Shown: positions 7,955-16,789 of the stretch, piece by piece
Layout: every line of letters begins with the position of its first letter
Numbering within the stretch: the first letter of the stretch is position 1
Origin: Methylorubrum thiocyanatum
GTDB lineage: Bacteria > Pseudomonadota > Alphaproteobacteria > Rhizobiales > Beijerinckiaceae
DNA length: 64,000 bases
NCBI GenBank assembly: GCA_014138645.1
Contig: JACJIB010000004.1
Span: 614,044-678,043 of the forward strand
Direction: 5' to 3'
Notes under the pieces: generated by a model
What the model was told of the DNA's origin: nothing
The model's input: only the letters and a program-made list of their open reading frames with translations
Databases searched by the model: none
Translations under genes and position numbers: made by a program

Positions 7955-8104
7955 CGGCGAAGGGCGTCCCCCGTGATCGAGGATGACCTATAGCGCGTCC
8001 GCACCCGAACCGCTCCGGCCCTCTCGGGTTGGCCCATCACATTGACCAAGCACCGAGACCCCGATCCGTATCCCGATCGATAATCTGCGAGTTCACCCCG
8101 ACCG

Positions 8105-8971
8105 ATGCCCGATCCGGCCGCCAGCCATCGCCACGTCGACCTCCGCGGTCTGCGCCTGCACCTCGCCGAGGCGGGCCCGGCGGACGGGCCGCCGACGATC
8201 CTGCTGCACGGCTTTCCCGAATCGAGCTACGGCTGGCGGCGCCAGATCGGGCCGCTGGCGGAAAGCGGCCTGCGCCTTCTCGTCCCCGACCAGCGCGGCT
8301 ACGGCCTGAGCGACCGGCCGAAGGGCATCGCCGCCTACCATCTCGACCGGCTCGCGGGCGACGTGATCGCGCTCGCCGACGCCTGCGGCGCGACGCGGTT
8401 CAACCTCGTCGGGCACGATTGGGGCGGGCTCGTCGCGTTCTGGGTCGCGAGCTTCCATCCCGAGCGCGTCGAGCGGCTCGCGGTGCTGAACGCCTGCCAT
8501 CCGGGCGTGTTCGGCCGCTATCTCCGGCGGCATCCGGGCCAGGCGCTGCGCAGCGCCTATGCCGGCTTCTTCCAAATCCCCGGGCTGCCCGAGCGGCTGC
8601 TGACGGCGCGCCGGGCCCATCTCCTGCGGGAGCTGATGCGGCGCTCGAGCCGTCCGGACACGTTCAGCGCGGCCGATCTCGACACCTATGCCCGGGACTG
8701 GCTGCGCCCCGGCGCGGTCACGGCGATGCTGAACTGGTACCGGGCGCTCGCCCAGTTGCCCCGCGCACGCCATCCGCCGCGGATCACGGCGCCGACCCTG
8801 ATTCTGTGGGGCGAGCGCGACCAGGCGCTCCAATCGGGGCTCGCCGAGGCGAGCCTGGACCTCTGCGAGCGCGGCCGCCTGCAGCGGTTTCCGCAGGCGA
8901 CCCACTGGGTGCAGCACGACGCGCCGGAGGCGGTCAACGCCGCGCTGATCGGTTTCTTGCGGTCGTCCTGA
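8105..8971 (+). CDS. Alpha/beta hydrolase, epoxide hydrolase/haloalkane dehalogenase-like (288 aa)
   Basis: Family motifs are clear. HGFPESSYGWRR holds the oxyanion-hole HGxP, VPDQRGYGLSD follows, and GHDWGG is the nucleophile elbow with Asp, which points to epoxide hydrolases or dehalogenases rather than Ser esterases. The acid is probably in WGERDQALQ and the catalytic His is in THWVQHDAP near residue 270. The cap domain lies between about residues 140 and 220. There is no signal peptide, so it is cytoplasmic. It stands alone between the transporter operon (divergent) and a strong hairpin at 8981-9002. Substrate unknown. Confidence 0.88.
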   Translation: MPDPAASHRHVDLRGLRLHLAEAGPADGPPTILLHGFPESSYGWRRQIGPLAESGLRLLVPDQRGYGLSDRPKGIAAYHLDRLAGDVIALADACGATRFNLVGHDWGGLVAFWVASFHPERVERLAVLNACHPGVFGRYLRRHPGQALRSAYAGFFQIPGLPERLLTARRAHLLRELMRRSSRPDTFSAADLDTYARDWLRPGAVTAMLNWYRALAQLPRARHPPRITAPTLILWGERDQALQSGLAEASLDLCERGRLQRFPQATHWVQHDAPEAVNAALIGFLRSS

Positions 8972-8980
8972 ACGAAAGAA

Positions 8981-9002
8981 GGCCGGGGCTTTCGCCCCGG
9001 CC
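8981..9002. terminator. Hairpin between convergent genes
   Basis: GGCCGGGGC (8981-8989), a TTTC loop and GCCCCGGCC (8994-9002) form a perfect 9-bp stem 10 nt after the hydrolase stop. There is no strong T-run on either side. The position between two convergent genes suggests a bidirectional terminator. Confidence 0.6.
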
Positions 9003-9047
9003 CCCGCCGAAGGGAAGATCCCTTCGGTCGTCCCTTCGGCAATCGAA

Positions 9048-10190
9048 TTAGCGGCCGCCCATGCCGGCGCCGCCCTCGGCACCGCCGCGCGAGCCGGATT
9101 CCATGCCGCCGCGCTGCGCGCCGCCACGGTTGCCGCCGCGCTCGCCGCCGCTCATGCTGCCACCCTGCTCGGAGGCGTTGCGGACGCCGCCGCGCTCGCC
9201 GCCCTCGCCGCGCATGCCGACGTTGCGCATCCCCTCGCCGCCGCGGCCCTGCTCCATCGAGCGGCCGCCGCGCTCACCGCCCCGCTCGGTGTTGCGGGCC
9301 TGCTCGGAGCCGCGCATCTCGTTGCGCTCGCTGCCGCGGGTCTCGCTGCTGCGAACGTCGGTGCGGGTCGCCGATCCGCGGATCTCGCTGCGCTCGCGGA
9401 AGCCCGCGTTGACGGTGCCGCCGCGCCGCTCGGTGGTCGAGACGGTGGTGGAGAGGCGGCGGTACTCGGGCGAGCCGTAGAGGACGCGCTGGCCGCGGAT
9501 CGTGACGTAGCGGCGGGTCTCGCCGACGCTGACGAGGCGGCGATATTCCGGCGAGCCGTAGATCACCCGCTGGCCGCGGATGGTGACGTAGCGGCGCGGA
9601 CCGGTGCTGCGGCGCTCGGTGACGATCAGGCGGCGATATTCGGGCGAGCCGTACACGACGCGCTGGCCGCCGATGAAGACGTAGCGGCCCTCGCGGCGAT
9701 AGCCGCCGTCGACGGTGGTGGAGCGCACGTCCGTGCGGCTGCTGACATGGGTGCGGTCGTGCGTGCGGTCATGGATGCGGTCGGTGCGCTCGGCGCGCGC
9801 GCCGCTGCGGACCGTGTCGCTCCGGTCGCCGCGCTCGGCGGTGTCGCGGCCGGCCCGGCCGTCCACGCCCCGCTCGGCACCGCGCTCGCCGCGGGCCATG
9901 TCGCCGCGAGTGGCGTCGCCGCGGTTCGGATCACCCCGGTCGGCGCTGCGCTCGCCCCCCATGGTGCTCCCGCCCCCGCGGGCCTCGCCGCCGCGTGTGC
10001 CCGTGTCGCCGCGGGCCGCCATGCCGCCGCGCTCGCCGCCCGACATCGCACCTTGTCCGGCACCTTGTCCGCCGGACTGCTCGCTGCCGGCCCGCATGCC
10101 GCCGCGCTCCGACCCGCCGGTCGCCGCGCCCTGAGCGTAGACCGACGTGCTCACCAGCAGCGCGGCGAGACCCATCGCAATCGTCTTCAT
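9048..10190 (-). CDS. Secreted Arg/Gly-rich repeat protein (380 aa)
   Basis: The signal peptide MKTIAMGLAALLVSTSVYAQG directs export. The mature protein is very low in complexity: long stretches of RGG, GGERGG and MRGSE-type segments flank a central block with three copies of a motif of the form RYVxIxGQRVxYGSPEYRRL (one starts RYVFIGGQRVVYGSPEYRRL), spaced 36 and 32 residues apart. The two RYVTIRGQRV copies are nearly identical. I do not know a function; the charge pattern suggests a periplasmic or surface protein binding polyanions such as LPS or nucleic acid. The start is well supported by a strong Shine-Dalgarno (GGAGGTG) 5 nt upstream of the ATG. Confidence 0.8.
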   Translation of the reverse strand: MKTIAMGLAALLVSTSVYAQGAATGGSERGGMRAGSEQSGGQGAGQGAMSGGERGGMAARGDTGTRGGEARGGGSTMGGERSADRGDPNRGDATRGDMARGERGAERGVDGRAGRDTAERGDRSDTVRSGARAERTDRIHDRTHDRTHVSSRTDVRSTTVDGGYRREGRYVFIGGQRVVYGSPEYRRLIVTERRSTGPRRYVTIRGQRVIYGSPEYRRLVSVGETRRYVTIRGQRVLYGSPEYRRLSTTVSTTERRGGTVNAGFRERSEIRGSATRTDVRSSETRGSERNEMRGSEQARNTERGGERGGRSMEQGRGGEGMRNVGMRGEGGERGGVRNASEQGGSMSGGERGGNRGGAQRGGMESGSRGGAEGGAGMGGR

Positions 10191-10516
10191 AGCGTCACCT
10201 CCAAATTCTCAAGTCGCCTCAAAACGTCACAAGTGTCGAAAGGGTTCTGCGGGAAAATTCGAAATGAGAAAAAGTCCGATGCCAGGAATCGGGGTTGCTC
10301 TTTGTGAATAAGCTTGGCCGTATCGAGTCATGAACGTTGCGGTTGTTCTGTTATTCATCCTCGATTACGGCGCGAATGCTGTCCTATGCCGGGGATGGTC
10401 AATCCTCGCCTGCCCCGCGCCGCTCCGGTGCTGGGGCGTCCGGTCTCCTCGGAGGACTGCGCGGCGCTCGAGCGAGGACTCGATCCGCCCTCCCGGAGGG
10501 ATCGAACGGATCGGGG
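10191..10516. other. Intergenic region between divergent genes, no gene seen
   Basis: About 325 bp separate the secreted repeat protein from the next rightward gene. The first 150 bp are clearly less GC-rich than the flanks and probably hold the promoter and 5' leader of the repeat-protein gene. I found no convincing ORF or RNA structure. Confidence 0.5.
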
Positions 10517-11038
10517 ATGAGACGATCTCCACAGCCGCTTGCGACGGCGGCCTCGACGGCTTCGTCGGCGCCGTGCCACCCTCACCCGGTGAGGACAGCC
10601 AAGCATCAGCTCGCCGCCCTGCTCGCCGGCGCGCATCACGTCCCGGAGCGTGCGCGCGTGGCGGCGTTCCTTGAGGATACGGCGACGCAGCTCATCGACA
10701 ACCCGTTCCCCTCCGCCCGCGCCGCGGCCGCGCGCAGTATCTGGGCCGGCCGCGGCTTCGACCTCCGGGCGATGGGGGCGGAGATCGCCGGCCTCGCGGA
10801 CCTGCTGGGCGCGCTCGCCGCTTTGCCCGCCTCCGAGCCGCTGATCGAGGAGGTCGCGCGATCCGGCCCGCACACGGCCTCCGTCTTCCTCTCGGCCGAC
10901 CGCGGCCGCGTCGTCGGCGTCGCCCTCTACGGCAAGCCCGGCACTGCGCTCCCGGGCTTCACGCCCCCCCGCACCCGCCGCCGCACCCGCAGCCCGGCGG
11001 CGTCGGCGCAGCTCGACCTGTTCGCCGACTTGCGCTGA
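10517..11038 (+). CDS. Hypothetical protein (173 aa; start uncertain)
   Basis: No family recognised. The middle is helical and alanine-rich (HQLAALLAGAHHVPERARVA, LADLLGALAALPASEPLIEE). The C-terminus ends in an Arg-rich stretch (PPRTRRRTRSP) followed by AQLDLFADLR. There is no signal peptide or membrane segment. I use the ATG at 10517, preceded at some distance by GGAGGG; a GTG at 10589 (VRTAKHQL) would give a 149-residue protein that starts closer to the conserved-looking part. The gene is monocistronic, with a 100-bp gap to the next small secreted protein. Confidence 0.55.
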   Translation: MRRSPQPLATAASTASSAPCHPHPVRTAKHQLAALLAGAHHVPERARVAAFLEDTATQLIDNPFPSARAAAARSIWAGRGFDLRAMGAEIAGLADLLGALAALPASEPLIEEVARSGPHTASVFLSADRGRVVGVALYGKPGTALPGFTPPRTRRRTRSPAASAQLDLFADLR

Positions 11039-11140
11039 GGCGGGCCGATCCCCGAATCCTGTCCCCGAAACCTGCCCAGCTCGCGCGGAACGGGACCGGC
11101 GACGGCGTCGTTTCCCTCGCCACGACCTGGGAGGAGCAGC

Positions 11141-11422
11141 ATGCGGATTTTTGCGACGGCGGCGATGCTGGCGGTCATGACGGGCCTCGGCGCCGGGGCC
11201 GCCGAGGCCAAGGGATGCATCAAGGGCGCTATCATCGGCGGCGTGGCCGGGCATTATCTGGCCGAGCGCGGCGTGGTCGGCGCGGTGGCCGGCTGTCTGG
11301 CCGGGCGCGCCCTGGCGAACCGGCGGGCGCGGCGGGACGTCGATTACGGCTCCCGCGTCCAGCCCCGCGGGGCGGGCTATGGCGGCGGGCCAGCCTATCC
11401 GCGCCGGGACTATCAGTACTGA
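11141..11422 (+). CDS. Small secreted glycine-zipper protein (93 aa)
   Basis: The signal peptide MRIFATAAMLAVMTGLGAGA is followed by AKGCIKGAIIGGVAGHYLAE, a glycine-zipper-like segment, and a second Gly/Ala stretch (VGAVAGCLAGRALA). The tail is Arg/Gly/Tyr-rich (RRDVDYGSRVQPRGAGYGGG). Glycine-zipper proteins of this size usually sit in or on the outer membrane, but the exact role is unknown. The start has a good ribosome binding site (GGGAGGAG), and a strong factor-independent terminator follows 3 nt after the stop, so the gene is its own transcription unit. Confidence 0.75.
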   Translation: MRIFATAAMLAVMTGLGAGAAEAKGCIKGAIIGGVAGHYLAERGVVGAVAGCLAGRALANRRARRDVDYGSRVQPRGAGYGGGPAYPRRDYQY

Positions 11423-11425
11423 TGC

Positions 11426-11453
11426 AAAGGGGCGCCCGACGGCGCCCCTTTTT
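11426..11453 (+). terminator. Rho-independent terminator
   Basis: AAAGGGGCGCC (11426-11436), a CGAC loop and GGCGCCCCTTT (11441-11451) form a perfect 11-bp stem that runs into TTTTTG. It is placed right after the glycine-zipper gene and is the clearest intrinsic terminator in the window. Confidence 0.9.
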
Positions 11454-11679
11454 GTTCCGGTTGCGGCGCGGCGCGAACCGTGTGCGGACTTCGGATGTCC
11501 GACGGCCCTTCAAAACACGGCGGGTGAGACGGTCCGAAACGGTTGTGTCGTTGACGGATTCGCGATGCGGCCGGTGGATCGGCTGCAACGAGGACCGGGC
11601 CGGACGGTGCCGATCCGGCCTCGACTCCTGACGGGTCTGCACGCCTCTCGGCTGCCCGGCTTGAGCGGCGTGCTTCGCT

Positions 11680-13068
11680 TCAGGCTGCCTTGCTGAACGG
11701 CTTCAGCTCCGTATCGAGTTTGGCGATCGCCCGTTCCAGTGCGCCGAAGCAGTCCGCGTCGAAGGCCGTATCGACCTCCCGCCGCATGATCTCGACGGCC
11801 TGCTCAACGGGCATGGCCTTGCGGTAGGGACGATCGGCGGTCAGCGCGTCGAACACGTCGGCGACCGAGACGATGCGGGTCTCGAGGGCGATCTCATCGC
11901 CCCTCAGCCCGCGCGGATAGCCCTTGCCGTCCAGCCGTTCGTGGTGGCCGCCGCCGATGCGGGCCATTTCGTGGAAGGCGGCGACGCGTGTGAGGATGGT
12001 CTCGGACAGGGACGCGTGGTTGCGCATGTCTCGCCACTCCGCATCATCCAGCTTGCCGTTCTTGTCGAGGATCGCGTTCGAGACCCCGAGCTTGCCGACG
12101 TCGTGCAGCAGCGCCGCGCGCTTGAGCCAGCGACGGCGTTCCGGCGTATAGCCGAGTTCGGCCGCGATCATGTCGGCGTAGACCGCAACGCGTTCCGAAT
12201 GGCCGGAGGTGAACGGACTCTTGGCGTCGATGATCTGCGCGAAGGCGCGGGCGACGTCGTCGAGGTAGTCTTCGTCCACGAGGATCGGGCTGCGGGGGGC
12301 CAGAGCGAAAACCGCCGCCTCGACGTCGTCGGAGGCCAGGGTCTCCCAGAAACCGGGCTCGTCCGAGGCCCGCTCGAAGCAGGCGACGACCTGCGGATCG
12401 AACCATGTGCCCGAGCGTGCCCGCACCTCAGCGATCGCTGCCGCAGGTCCGGCCGCCGTATGGAAGACGTCGACCACCTGGGCGAGCAGCGCGACGCGTG
12501 CGTAGAGCGGGATCGCCGGGCCGGCGAGTCGGTCCGGCCGGCCGCCGCCATTCCAATGCTCGTCGAGTGCATGGATCGCATCGCAGACGCTCCCGGGGAA
12601 GCGGAGCTGCCGAGCGATCTCGGCGCCGCGTTGACAGCGGGTCTGGATCAGCTCGTCGACGATCGCGCCCCCATTCTGCAGGATGTTGAGCACCGCCCGG
12701 AAGCGCTCGGCCAGCCCTGCCTTGAGACCCGTATGAGAGAAGACGAAGCCGAGCACCTTCGGAAGGCTATCGCTTACAGTCTTGAAATCACGCTTGAAGC
12801 TGAGATCGTCCGAGAGATAGAGTTCGCAGATGCGTGCCGCATTGCTGGAGCAGCCGAGATCCTTCAGCATGACGGTGTGGTAGAGTTCCCAGAGCTGCAG
12901 CTCCGGCAGGCCCATGTGCCGGCCGACGTGGAAACCGATCCAGGTCGCGCGCACGCAATGGCCCACGGGCTGCCCTTCCGTCAGGTCGAGGGCATGGCTC
13001 AGGGCGCCGAGGATCTCCGAGAGGCGAACCGTCTGAGGTTCCGCCGCGCCTTCCAACATGACCCGCAT
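11680..13068 (-). CDS. HD-GYP domain phosphodiesterase-like protein (462 aa)
   Basis: The C-terminal half is an intact HD-GYP domain: SGHSERVAVYAD (about 288), the HD pair in LLHDVGKLG (about 322) and HHERLDGKGYPRGL (about 375-388). HD-GYP proteins hydrolyse cyclic-di-GMP or related dinucleotides in the cytoplasm with a bi-metal centre. The N-terminal half (residues 15-210) looks like a second HD-type helical domain in which the metal-binding HD is lost (YHTVMLKDLGCSSNA), so it is probably regulatory or dimerising. No receiver or sensor domain is present. It is transcribed alone, with about 225 bp on each side lacking genes. Confidence 0.88.
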   Translation of the reverse strand: MRVMLEGAAEPQTVRLSEILGALSHALDLTEGQPVGHCVRATWIGFHVGRHMGLPELQLWELYHTVMLKDLGCSSNAARICELYLSDDLSFKRDFKTVSDSLPKVLGFVFSHTGLKAGLAERFRAVLNILQNGGAIVDELIQTRCQRGAEIARQLRFPGSVCDAIHALDEHWNGGGRPDRLAGPAIPLYARVALLAQVVDVFHTAAGPAAAIAEVRARSGTWFDPQVVACFERASDEPGFWETLASDDVEAAVFALAPRSPILVDEDYLDDVARAFAQIIDAKSPFTSGHSERVAVYADMIAAELGYTPERRRWLKRAALLHDVGKLGVSNAILDKNGKLDDAEWRDMRNHASLSETILTRVAAFHEMARIGGGHHERLDGKGYPRGLRGDEIALETRIVSVADVFDALTADRPYRKAMPVEQAVEIMRREVDTAFDADCFGALERAIAKLDTELKPFSKAA

Positions 13069-13243
13069 CCTGCCCGCCGCATCCTGACTTCGTCGGGCGG
13101 GAGCATTGCCGGTTGAGCCTGATCAAAGTGTTGCGCGGCAACAGCCGTTCAACCGCATGGTGAACGGACACTGAGCCTGGCGCATCTCGCAGGGCCTGCG
13201 GGTGCTTGCACGCGCCGGCCCGCGCCTCCACGTGCGATCCAAA

Positions 13244-13276
13244 GGGAAGGGGCGCTCCCGCGGAGCGCCCCTTCCC
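13244..13276 (-). terminator. Long hairpin downstream of the YciE-like gene
   Basis: GGGAAGGGGCGCTCC and GGAGCGCCCCTTCCC pair over 15 bp around a 3-nt loop, 19 nt past the stop of the YciE-like gene. On the minus strand the stem is followed by TTT. This is probably its terminator. Confidence 0.7.
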
Positions 13277-13294
13277 GTCGCGACCGGACCCGCC

Positions 13295-13837
13295 TCAGGC
13301 GCTCTTGCGACCGCCCTTGCCCTTCGCGGCATCGGCTTCCGCCGACTCGGAGCCCTCGGCGTTGATGCGCTCGGCGAGCTGCGTCAGCAGCTGATCGGTC
13401 TTCTTCTCCTCCTGGAGGGTCTCGTCGAGGAGCTTGGCGGCGTCGGCGTAGCCGAGCTGGGTTGCCCAGGTCTTGAGCGTGCCGTAGCGGGCGATCTCGT
13501 AATGCTCGATCGCCTGGGCGCAAGCCGCCAGCACCGCGTCGGCGGCCGGGCTGTCCTCGAAATCCTCCAGATCCTCCTCCATTTCGGAGGTCAGCCCCTG
13601 CATCGCCTCGCAGGTCTTGCCGCGGGCCGGCTTGCCGATGATGTCGAACACCTGCTGCAGGCGCTCCACCTGGGTCGCGCTCTCCTCGGCATGGGTCTCG
13701 AAGGCTTGGCGCAGCTCCTCGTGCTCGGCGGACTTCGCCGACTTCTTCAGCGCGCGCACAGACTGTCGTTCGGCGTAATACACGTCCTTCAGCGTCTCGT
13801 AGAACGCATCCTGCAAGGTCTTCTGCTTGGTGGCCAT
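13295..13837 (-). CDS. YciE/YciF-type ferritin-like protein, DUF892 (180 aa)
   Basis: The sequence TLQDAFYETLKDVYYAERQS opens the four-helix bundle of DUF892. Further helices carry potential di-iron ligands (HEELRQAFETHAEESATQ, QAIEHYEIARYGTLKTWA, LDETLQEEKKTDQLLTQLAE). The last 20 residues are Ala/Lys-rich (ADAAKGKGGRKSA). The family is linked to general stress responses in enterobacteria and alphaproteobacteria; its enzymatic role is not known. The ATG at 13837 has GGGAG upstream. It is monocistronic with a strong downstream hairpin. Confidence 0.88.
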   Translation of the reverse strand: MATKQKTLQDAFYETLKDVYYAERQSVRALKKSAKSAEHEELRQAFETHAEESATQVERLQQVFDIIGKPARGKTCEAMQGLTSEMEEDLEDFEDSPAADAVLAACAQAIEHYEIARYGTLKTWATQLGYADAAKLLDETLQEEKKTDQLLTQLAERINAEGSESAEADAAKGKGGRKSA

Positions 13838-14034
13838 GGTGAAGTGTCTCCCGATGCTTGAACGCGTGGGGCTGCGGGAGTGATCTCACCGGCAGCCGGC
13901 ATCGTAAGAACGTGATCTCGGGCGACAGGGTCCGAAAATTAACCTGGGAAAGGCCGGAAAAATCTTGGAACTCCGGCCTGCCGTGAGGGGATGTCCGGGA
14001 TTCGGGCGGGCGGGACGCCGGCCGTCGGCGCGCG

Positions 14035-15039
14035 CTACAGCCACTTCTTCCAGCGGAAGAACACGTAAGGCAGCACGGCCGCCACCACCATCATGCCGAC
14101 CGCGGCCGGATAGCCGAAATGCCAGTCGAGTTCCGGCATGGTCTTGAAGTTCATGCCGTAGATCGAGGCGATCAGGGTGGGGGGCATGAACACCACCGCC
14201 ATGACCGAGAACAGCTTGATGATGTTGTTCTGCTCGAGGTTGACGAGGCCGAGCGTCGCGTCGAGCAGGAACTGGATCTTGGCCGAGATGAAGGTCGCGT
14301 GCTCCTCCAGCGATTGCAGGTCGCGCAGGGTCGAGCGCACGTCCTCGCGCAGCTCGCGGGGCGCCTTGGCCGTGCGGTAGGTCGCCGAGAGCGAGAGCAG
14401 GATGCGCTCCATCGAGACCAGGCTCTCGCGCTGCTTCGAGATCAGGTCGCCGTGCCGTCCGAGCGAGCGCAGCGTGTCCTGCAGCGCGGTGTTGCGCGAG
14501 GACGGGTCGCCCTTCTCCTCGAAGATCTTTCGCGAGAGGCGGTCGATCCGCTCGCCCTGGAGCTGGAGCACGTCCGCCGCGCGGTCGATCACCGCCTCGA
14601 TCAGCCCGGCCAGGATCGACTCGCCCGAGACCGAGCGGGACGGGCCGTTGCCCGTCGCCCGGCCGGCGCGCTGGGTGTACATCCGGAAGGCCTGCGGCTC
14701 CTCGTAGCGCACGGTGATGAGCCGGTTGTCGCGCAGGATGAAGGTGATGCCGGCCAAGCCCGGCTCCTCGGAATCGTGGACGCGGGAGAGCACGCGCCCC
14801 GTCATGTAGCGGGCGCCGGCCTCGACATAGAGCAGCTCCGAGGGCTCGATGTCCTTCATCTCCTCGCGGGTCGGCACGGTGATGCCGAGGAAGGATTCGA
14901 CCTTCACCTCCTCCTCCCGCGTCGGACGCACGAGGTCGAGCCAGACCGTGTCCTCGGGGATCGGCTCCTGCAATTCGAGGTAGCGGCGCTCCAGCACCGT
15001 CTGGGAGCCGCCCGCGACGGGCTTGTGGGTGAAGATCAA
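14035..15039 (-). CDS. corA: CorA-type magnesium/divalent metal transporter (334 aa, probable TTG start)
   Basis: The C-terminus has the two CorA membrane helices with the hallmark YGMNFKTMPE loop between them (LFSVMAVVFMPPTLIASI before, AVGMMVVAAVLPYVFF after) and ends in a basic tail RWKKWL. The large N-terminal cytoplasmic domain forms the funnel. Homopentameric CorA channels move Mg2+ (also Co2+, Ni2+) across the inner membrane. I choose the TTG at 15039 because it gives the normal family length (about 320-330) with AGG-rich sequence upstream. The ATG at 15123 would lie inside the neighbouring SDR gene and adds 28 unlikely residues. Confidence 0.88.
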   Translation of the reverse strand: MIFTHKPVAGGSQTVLERRYLELQEPIPEDTVWLDLVRPTREEEVKVESFLGITVPTREEMKDIEPSELLYVEAGARYMTGRVLSRVHDSEEPGLAGITFILRDNRLITVRYEEPQAFRMYTQRAGRATGNGPSRSVSGESILAGLIEAVIDRAADVLQLQGERIDRLSRKIFEEKGDPSSRNTALQDTLRSLGRHGDLISKQRESLVSMERILLSLSATYRTAKAPRELREDVRSTLRDLQSLEEHATFISAKIQFLLDATLGLVNLEQNNIIKLFSVMAVVFMPPTLIASIYGMNFKTMPELDWHFGYPAAVGMMVVAAVLPYVFFRWKKWL

Positions 15040-15064
15040 CGGATGTGACCTGTCGGATGGCGAT

Positions 15065-15934
15065 TCAGTCGAGCGCCCCGGGCGGGGCGAGGCTTGTCTC
15101 CGGCACGAAGAAGTCCGGCGCAAGCGGGACGCCCGCTGTGACGCGGTATTTTGAAAACTCCGTGACGCCTTCCTCGGAGAGGAACGTGTCGTCGATCAGG
15201 AAGCGCCCGGTGAAGGCCTTGGCGTCCTTCAGGAACACGGCGTGGGCGGCATCCGCCATGATCTCGGGCCGGCGGCTCGCCTGCATCAGGGCGTCGCCGC
15301 CGAGCAGGTTCTGGACGGCGGCCGTGGCGATGGTGGTGCGCGGCCACAGGGCGTTGACCGCGATCCCCCTGCTTCGGAGTTCGCCGGCAAGCCCCAGGAC
15401 GCAGAGCGACATGCCGAACTTCGCCATGGTGTAGGCCAGATGCGGCGCGAACCACTTCTCCGCCATGTCGAGGGGCGGCGAGAGCATCAGGATGTGCGGG
15501 TTCTCGGCCCGCTCCAGATGGGGAATCGCGTATTTGCTGGTCATGTAGGTGCCGCGCGCGTTGATCTGATGCATCAGGTCGAAGCGCTTCATCTCGGTCT
15601 TGGGCGTGTTCGACAGCGAGATCGCGCTCGCATTGTTGACCACGATGTCGATCCCGCCGAATTCCTTCGCGGTGCGGTCGAGGGCGTCCTTCACGGCGTC
15701 TTCGTCGCGGACATCCACGGTGAGCGGCAGCGCCCGGCCGCCGGCCCGCTCGATCTGTTCGGCGGCGGTGAAGATGGTGCCTTCGAGCTTCGGGTGCGGT
15801 TCGGCGGTCTTGGCGGCGATGGCGACGTTGGCGCCGTCGCGGGCGGCGCGCAGGCCGATGGCGAGCCCGATGCCGCGCGAGGCGCCGGTGATGAACAGCG
15901 TCTTACCCTTCAGGCTCTTGCCCTTGAGACTCAT
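15065..15934 (-). CDS. SDR family oxidoreductase, HSDL2-like (289 aa)
   Basis: This is a classical short-chain dehydrogenase with the TGASRGIG cofactor loop at residue 15, VVNNASAIS as the NAG-equivalent, and a YTMAK catalytic Tyr-Lys. The segment NPHILMLSPPLDMAEKWFAP is characteristic of the HSDL2-like subgroup, often tied to fatty acid or steroid metabolism. Its start overlaps the stop of the upstream SDR (ATGA at 15934-15931), and the enoyl-CoA hydratase lies just before that. The three form a probable lipid/acyl-CoA operon reading leftward. The exact substrate is unknown. Confidence 0.88.
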   Translation of the reverse strand: MSLKGKSLKGKTLFITGASRGIGLAIGLRAARDGANVAIAAKTAEPHPKLEGTIFTAAEQIERAGGRALPLTVDVRDEDAVKDALDRTAKEFGGIDIVVNNASAISLSNTPKTEMKRFDLMHQINARGTYMTSKYAIPHLERAENPHILMLSPPLDMAEKWFAPHLAYTMAKFGMSLCVLGLAGELRSRGIAVNALWPRTTIATAAVQNLLGGDALMQASRRPEIMADAAHAVFLKDAKAFTGRFLIDDTFLSEEGVTEFSKYRVTAGVPLAPDFFVPETSLAPPGALD

Positions 15935-16782
15935 GGCATCTCCTCTCCGATCCGGAAGCGCTCCGGCTGGCGTCCGTCGGCGTCGGTGAACCCGTAGGCG
16001 CGGGCGAGGTCCCCGACATGCAGCGTCGCCCCGGCCCGGTCCAGCACGGACGGGTCGGCGGCCAATGCCGCGAGCGCGCGGCCGGCATAGAGCGGGCTCT
16101 CGGTGGCGAGCGCCTCCTGATCCAGGTCGCGCACCCGCTCGGTGGCGACGAAGCCCGGCGAGAGCCCCAGCGCGCAGACCCCGTGCGGCGCCAGTTCGGC
16201 GGCGCAGGCGAAGGCGAGGCGGTTCGTCGCCGCCTTGGCGAGGTCGTAATAGAAGTCCCCGAGAAACCCGTCCTCGGTGCCGAAGGAGACGAAGGCGATC
16301 AGCCCCTGCCGGGCCGCCACCATGGCCGGCGCCACGGCCCGCGCCAGCAGCAGGGCCGGATACGGCCCGGTGCCGAGGAACTGCGCGAACGGCTCGGCCG
16401 AGCGGCGCCAGAACGGCGTGCCCCAGGCGGCGCCGTCGGGGTAGCGCGCGCCGTCATAGCCCTCGTTGCCGCCCCAGACCGAGGAGGCCGCGACGTCGAT
16501 CCGCCCGAACCGGCGCAGGCACCAGTGCACGAGTTCGTCCACCGCCCGCTCGCTGGTGTGGTCGCACAGGTAATGGTGCCCCTCGCCGCCCGCTGCGTCG
16601 ACGGCGCGGGCGGTGTCCTCGATCGTCTCGGGCCGGGTCTCGGTGCGCCGCCCGGTCTCGGAGGAGCGGGCGGTGACGATCACCGTGGCGCCGGCCTCCC
16701 CCAGCCCCCGGGCGAGCCCGCGCCCGACCCCGCGCGAGGCCCCGGCCACGAGGCAGACCTTTCCCCGCAACGACGGCACCAT
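15931..16782 (-). CDS. SDR family oxidoreductase (283 aa), DHRS1-like
   Basis: The cofactor motif is AGASRGVGRGLARG at residue 11. SSETGRRTETRPETIEDTAR followed by a Cys-Asp strand resembles the DHRS1-like subgroup of SDRs, with Arg residues that favour NADP(H). FYYDLAKAATNRLAFACA holds the Tyr-x-x-x-Lys pair (YDLAK). The start at 16782 (MVPSLRGK) sits 7 nt after the stop of the enoyl-CoA hydratase gene, and its stop overlaps the next SDR start, consistent with a three-gene operon. Confidence 0.85.
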   Translation of the reverse strand: MVPSLRGKVCLVAGASRGVGRGLARGLGEAGATVIVTARSSETGRRTETRPETIEDTARAVDAAGGEGHHYLCDHTSERAVDELVHWCLRRFGRIDVAASSVWGGNEGYDGARYPDGAAWGTPFWRRSAEPFAQFLGTGPYPALLLARAVAPAMVAARQGLIAFVSFGTEDGFLGDFYYDLAKAATNRLAFACAAELAPHGVCALGLSPGFVATERVRDLDQEALATESPLYAGRALAALAADPSVLDRAGATLHVGDLARAYGFTDADGRQPERFRIGEEMP

Positions 16783-16789
16783 GCCGCGC

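Noticed and set aside
7955-8104. Cobalamin or other riboswitch upstream of the FecBCD-type operon
   Set aside because: The 150-bp spacer is too short and lacks a recognisable B12-box or similar conserved element.
9747-10307. Plus-strand 186-codon Ala/Gly-rich frame opposite the secreted RGG-rich protein
   Set aside because: Antisense of a low-complexity gene; the minus-strand gene has a signal peptide and strong ribosome binding site.
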